A DNA stretch of 64,000 bases, from positions 1,798,001 to 1,862,000 of the forward strand of contig CP087563.1 of NCBI GenBank assembly GCA_020974905.1, read 5' to 3'. Origin of the DNA: Planctomycetes bacterium syqfu (lineage in GTDB: Bacteria; Planctomycetota; Phycisphaerae; Phycisphaerales; Phycisphaeraceae). The notes beneath the pieces are model-generated. The model made no database searches, was not told where the DNA came from, and saw nothing but the letters and a program-made list of their open reading frames with translations. Each line of letters starts with the position of its first letter. Position 1 is the first letter of the stretch. Made by a program: the position numbers and the translations under genes. Shown in pieces: positions 62,044-64,000 of the stretch.

Positions 62044-62201
62044 GCCACAGATGAACACAGATTAAAAATCAAAGACAATTATCGCGCCCGCTTCGCTTAA
62101 GACGCTGAGTTGGATCAAGCCTGAATTTTCTTGGCGGCTTGAGCGAAGCGAGTGTGATTTTTTTGTCTTGGTATCTGTGTTTATCTGTGTGCATCTGTGG
62201 C
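62044..62201. repeat. 158-bp palindromic element with ACACAGAT-periodic arms
   Basis: The left arm is GCCACAGATGAACACAGATT (62044-62063). The right arm (62163-62201) is its reverse complement with one more ACACAGAT unit. An inner palindrome joins CGCTTCGCT (around 62090) and AGCGAAGCG (around 62142). It fills the gap between the convergent permease and lgt genes. Confidence 0.88.
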
Positions 62202-62243
62202 AAAACTGCCTTGATCACTTCGAGCAACACAACACCAGATAAC

Positions 62244-63236
62244 TCACTTCAACCAACCGCCCATCGGCTCAACCTTGCGCTTGGCGGCAAAGACCACCAT
62301 ACCCAGGCCAAAGGCAAAGAGGACGAAGCTCAGCCATTGACCACGGGATAAACCAAGTGTCAGACCGATGCCATAGTCCGGCTCGCGGAAGAACTCGGCG
62401 ATGACGCGGAAGACCGCATACAGCGTGCAGAACCAGCCCGAGACCACCAGCGGTTTGCGCGGTTTACGCCAGATGATCACGAGAATAAGCCACAGCAGTA
62501 AACCCTCAAGTAACGCCTGATAGATTTGTGACGGGTGGCGTGGGGTCACCCAATCGCGGGCAATCTCCACCGCCTTTTCATTGTGATTCTGAACCTGCTT
62601 GATGAACCAATGGACATAGTGATACATCCCCTGATTGACTACGTGATCCGGGGCAGGCAGTTCGCGGGAGACTTGCGTTAACAAACCATTATCCCACGTC
62701 TCCATTTCCTGCGGGAACTTCACTGCTAAAGCAAAGTCCGGGTCACAAGGTCGGCCATAGAGTTCACCGTTGATGAAGTTGGCAATGCGCCCGAAGAACA
62801 CGCCGATCGGAGCCGTCATCGCGCACAGATCAAGTAGATGCGAGAGCGAATGTTTGCGGCGATAACTGTAATACCAACACGCGATGATCAACCCGATGAT
62901 CCCGCCATGCGAGGCCATCCCCCCCTTGTTAATCGCAAGCACATCCCAGAACGGCATGGTATCCGTAAACCGAAACAACATGTCCGGACTGTAAAACAGC
63001 ACATAACCCAGACGCCCCCCGACCACCAAACCGATCGCGGGCACGATCACGAAGTCCGCAGGTTCCTTGGGTTGCAGGCTTGAATGTCCGACGGAGACGA
63101 TGCGCCGAATCTGCAGATAAGCAAGCAAAAAGCCCAACAGGTAAGACAGTCCGTACCAACGGATCGGCCCGTCTTCCCAGAGCATGATCGCGTACGGATC
63201 AATGTCGTGAACATAAGCAGCAAGCGTGTGGAGCAT
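62244..63236 (-). CDS. lgt: prolipoprotein diacylglyceryl transferase
   Basis: A protein of 330 residues with about seven membrane helices. IRWYGLSYLLGFLLAYLQIR is the Lgt N-terminal segment, GGMASHGGIIGLIIACWYYS the H-G-G-x-x-G motif, and PIGVFFGRIANFINGELYGR the Lgt signature (G-R-x-x-N-F-x-N-x-E-x-x-G). It adds diacylglycerol to the lipobox Cys of exported lipoproteins such as the TolC-, TolB- and LpoB-like proteins of this window. A ~60-residue insertion (VKFPQEMETWDNG ... ARDWVTPRHPSQ) precedes the conserved HPSQIYQALLEG. Confidence 0.95.
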   Translation of the reverse strand: MLHTLAAYVHDIDPYAIMLWEDGPIRWYGLSYLLGFLLAYLQIRRIVSVGHSSLQPKEPADFVIVPAIGLVVGGRLGYVLFYSPDMLFRFTDTMPFWDVLAINKGGMASHGGIIGLIIACWYYSYRRKHSLSHLLDLCAMTAPIGVFFGRIANFINGELYGRPCDPDFALAVKFPQEMETWDNGLLTQVSRELPAPDHVVNQGMYHYVHWFIKQVQNHNEKAVEIARDWVTPRHPSQIYQALLEGLLLWLILVIIWRKPRKPLVVSGWFCTLYAVFRVIAEFFREPDYGIGLTLGLSRGQWLSFVLFAFGLGMVVFAAKRKVEPMGGWLK

Positions 63237-63356
63237 GATGGAAATTGTAGTGACTTTTGGGAAACCTGCTTAATTGAAACTCATGTCGTGCAACAACAAC
63301 GTGCTTCTGCAGAATGTGCCCCAACTCAGAAGTTAAATTTGAGCTTCGCTCAATCC

Positions 63357-63382
63357 CGCGTTGGCACAACGCGGCTCGCCTG
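63357..63382. repeat. single 17-nt REP-like hairpin with GCTCGCCTG flank
   Basis: CGCGTTG-GCA-CAACGCG (63357-63373) is followed by GCTCGCCTG, the same flank as the unit at 12923-12948, while the stem has changed by a compensated base pair (C-G to T-A). Confidence 0.85.
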
Positions 63383-63405
63383 AGTTGAGGTGTTCGACCC
63401 GTGAC

Positions 63406-63999
63406 TTACCGGCGACCACGACCTTTACGGTGTTTCTTCTTTTTGCTGCTACCGGCGCTGTCTTTCTTTTTCAGACGTTTGATGTTCATCGACTGCTGAT
63501 GCGCTTCGCGAGCGCCCTTGGGTTGCTTGCGTTGCTTCTTGTCGGGTGTCGGAACATGCTTGGGTTTGTTGCCCCCCTTGTTCTCCACGATCACCAGATC
63601 AAGCATGCGTGCAGCCGGATCAACACGGGCGATGCGGATGACAAATTGATCACCGATGGCAATGACGCGGCCGGAGCGTTGGGCAACCAGTTGGCCGGTG
63701 TTGCGGTTCAAACGCCAGAGTTCACCGTGGCGCGACTTGCCACCACCGGGCAGATCAGCGGTGCGAATGAAGCCGTCAACGAGATACTTGTCGATCTGCA
63801 TGAACACGCCGGAGTTGGTCACGCCGGTAACGGTGCCTTGGAAATCATCACCCAGGTGTTCAGCGAGTAATTGCAACACAAGGAAGTATCGCAGTTGGCG
63901 TTCAGCGGCTTCGGAGTTACGTTCGGTGGCAGAGCAGTGTTTGCCGATCTCACCGAGTTTGACTTCGTCGGGCACACGTTTGTCATCGAGCATGCCTTG
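63406..63999 (-). CDS. ribonuclease R-like protein, C-terminal part
   Basis: The 5' end lies beyond the window; about 198 C-terminal residues are seen. LGEIGKHCSATERNSEAAER is the end of the RNB exonuclease domain as in RNase R/VacB (GEHCS..ER.AD.AER). An S1 domain follows (FQGTVTGVTNSGVFMQIDKY, then VDGFIRTADL), then a Lys/Arg-rich tail (KKKKHRKGRGRR) typical of RNase R, which degrades structured RNA 3' to 5'. The catalytic residues are outside the window. Confidence 0.88.
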   Translation of the reverse strand, partial: QGMLDDKRVPDEVKLGEIGKHCSATERNSEAAERQLRYFLVLQLLAEHLGDDFQGTVTGVTNSGVFMQIDKYLVDGFIRTADLPGGGKSRHGELWRLNRNTGQLVAQRSGRVIAIGDQFVIRIARVDPAARMLDLVIVENKGGNKPKHVPTPDKKQRKQPKGAREAHQQSMNIKRLKKKDSAGSSKKKKHRKGRGRR

Positions 64000-64000
64000 G

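Overview
The window looks like chromosome from a planctomycete, most likely of the class Phycisphaerae. The evidence is indirect: four short pseudopilin-like proteins with the [12 protein letters not shown] leader and a C-terminal DGHV motif, an outer-membrane lipoprotein repertoire (TolC, TolB-like and LpoB-like lipoproteins), a two-domain GldG/DUF4340 ABC-2 operon, peptidoglycan and isoprenoid genes scattered outside their usual clusters, and many dispersed intergenic palindromes. By eye the GC content is a little above half. I see no tRNA, rRNA, CRISPR array, complete insertion sequence or prophage.

Layout. 1-1300: the 3' end of a GH78-type alpha-L-rhamnosidase, then a small sigma-70 region-4-like HTH protein whose leader carries two GGA-loop hairpins. 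1300-7530: a minus-strand ABC-2/GldG-type transporter operon (ATPase, permease, GldG split in two overlapping frames, DUF4340 protein). 8070-24700: mostly housekeeping genes (recQ, a PTS EIIA/PtsN protein, hemW, an FHA protein with a poly-acidic tail, xerC/D, two envelope lipoproteins, a membrane GT2 glycosyltransferase, mazG, murG, a polyprenyl synthase, dxs), separated by unusual palindromic repeats. 25000-45640: a large carbohydrate region with an IclR-controlled sugar-acid block (SDR, RraA-like aldolase, SMP-30 lactonase, polysaccharide deacetylase), LacI regulators, pseudopilins, clan GH-A, GH2 and GH99/71-like glycosidases, two parallel beta-helix proteins and an oligogalacturonate-lyase-like propeller. 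45740-53770: a CusCBA-type heavy-metal efflux operon preceded by a Cys-rich exported protein gene broken by one in-frame TAA. 53780-60800: a third LacI-pseudopilin-glycosidase cassette, then galM and xylB. 60880-64000: a lone OppB-type permease, lgt, and the 3' end of an RNase R-like gene.

How the genes may work together. The main pattern is a cassette of LacI-family regulator, pseudopilin and secreted glycan-active enzyme, seen three times in the same order (29439-32757; 43747-36358 on the minus strand; 53872-57910). This suggests sugar-responsive units in which a pseudopilin is made together with a specific exported enzyme. With the rhamnosidase, GH2 protein, beta-helix proteins, sugar-acid genes, aldose epimerase and xylulokinase, the region fits breakdown of a rhamnose-, uronate- and xylose-containing polysaccharide, but the substrate is inference. 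The second strong pattern is the variety of intergenic palindromes: seven or more families, several with quasi-periodic arms, and one family of 17-nt hairpins whose stems differ in sequence but keep their pairing.
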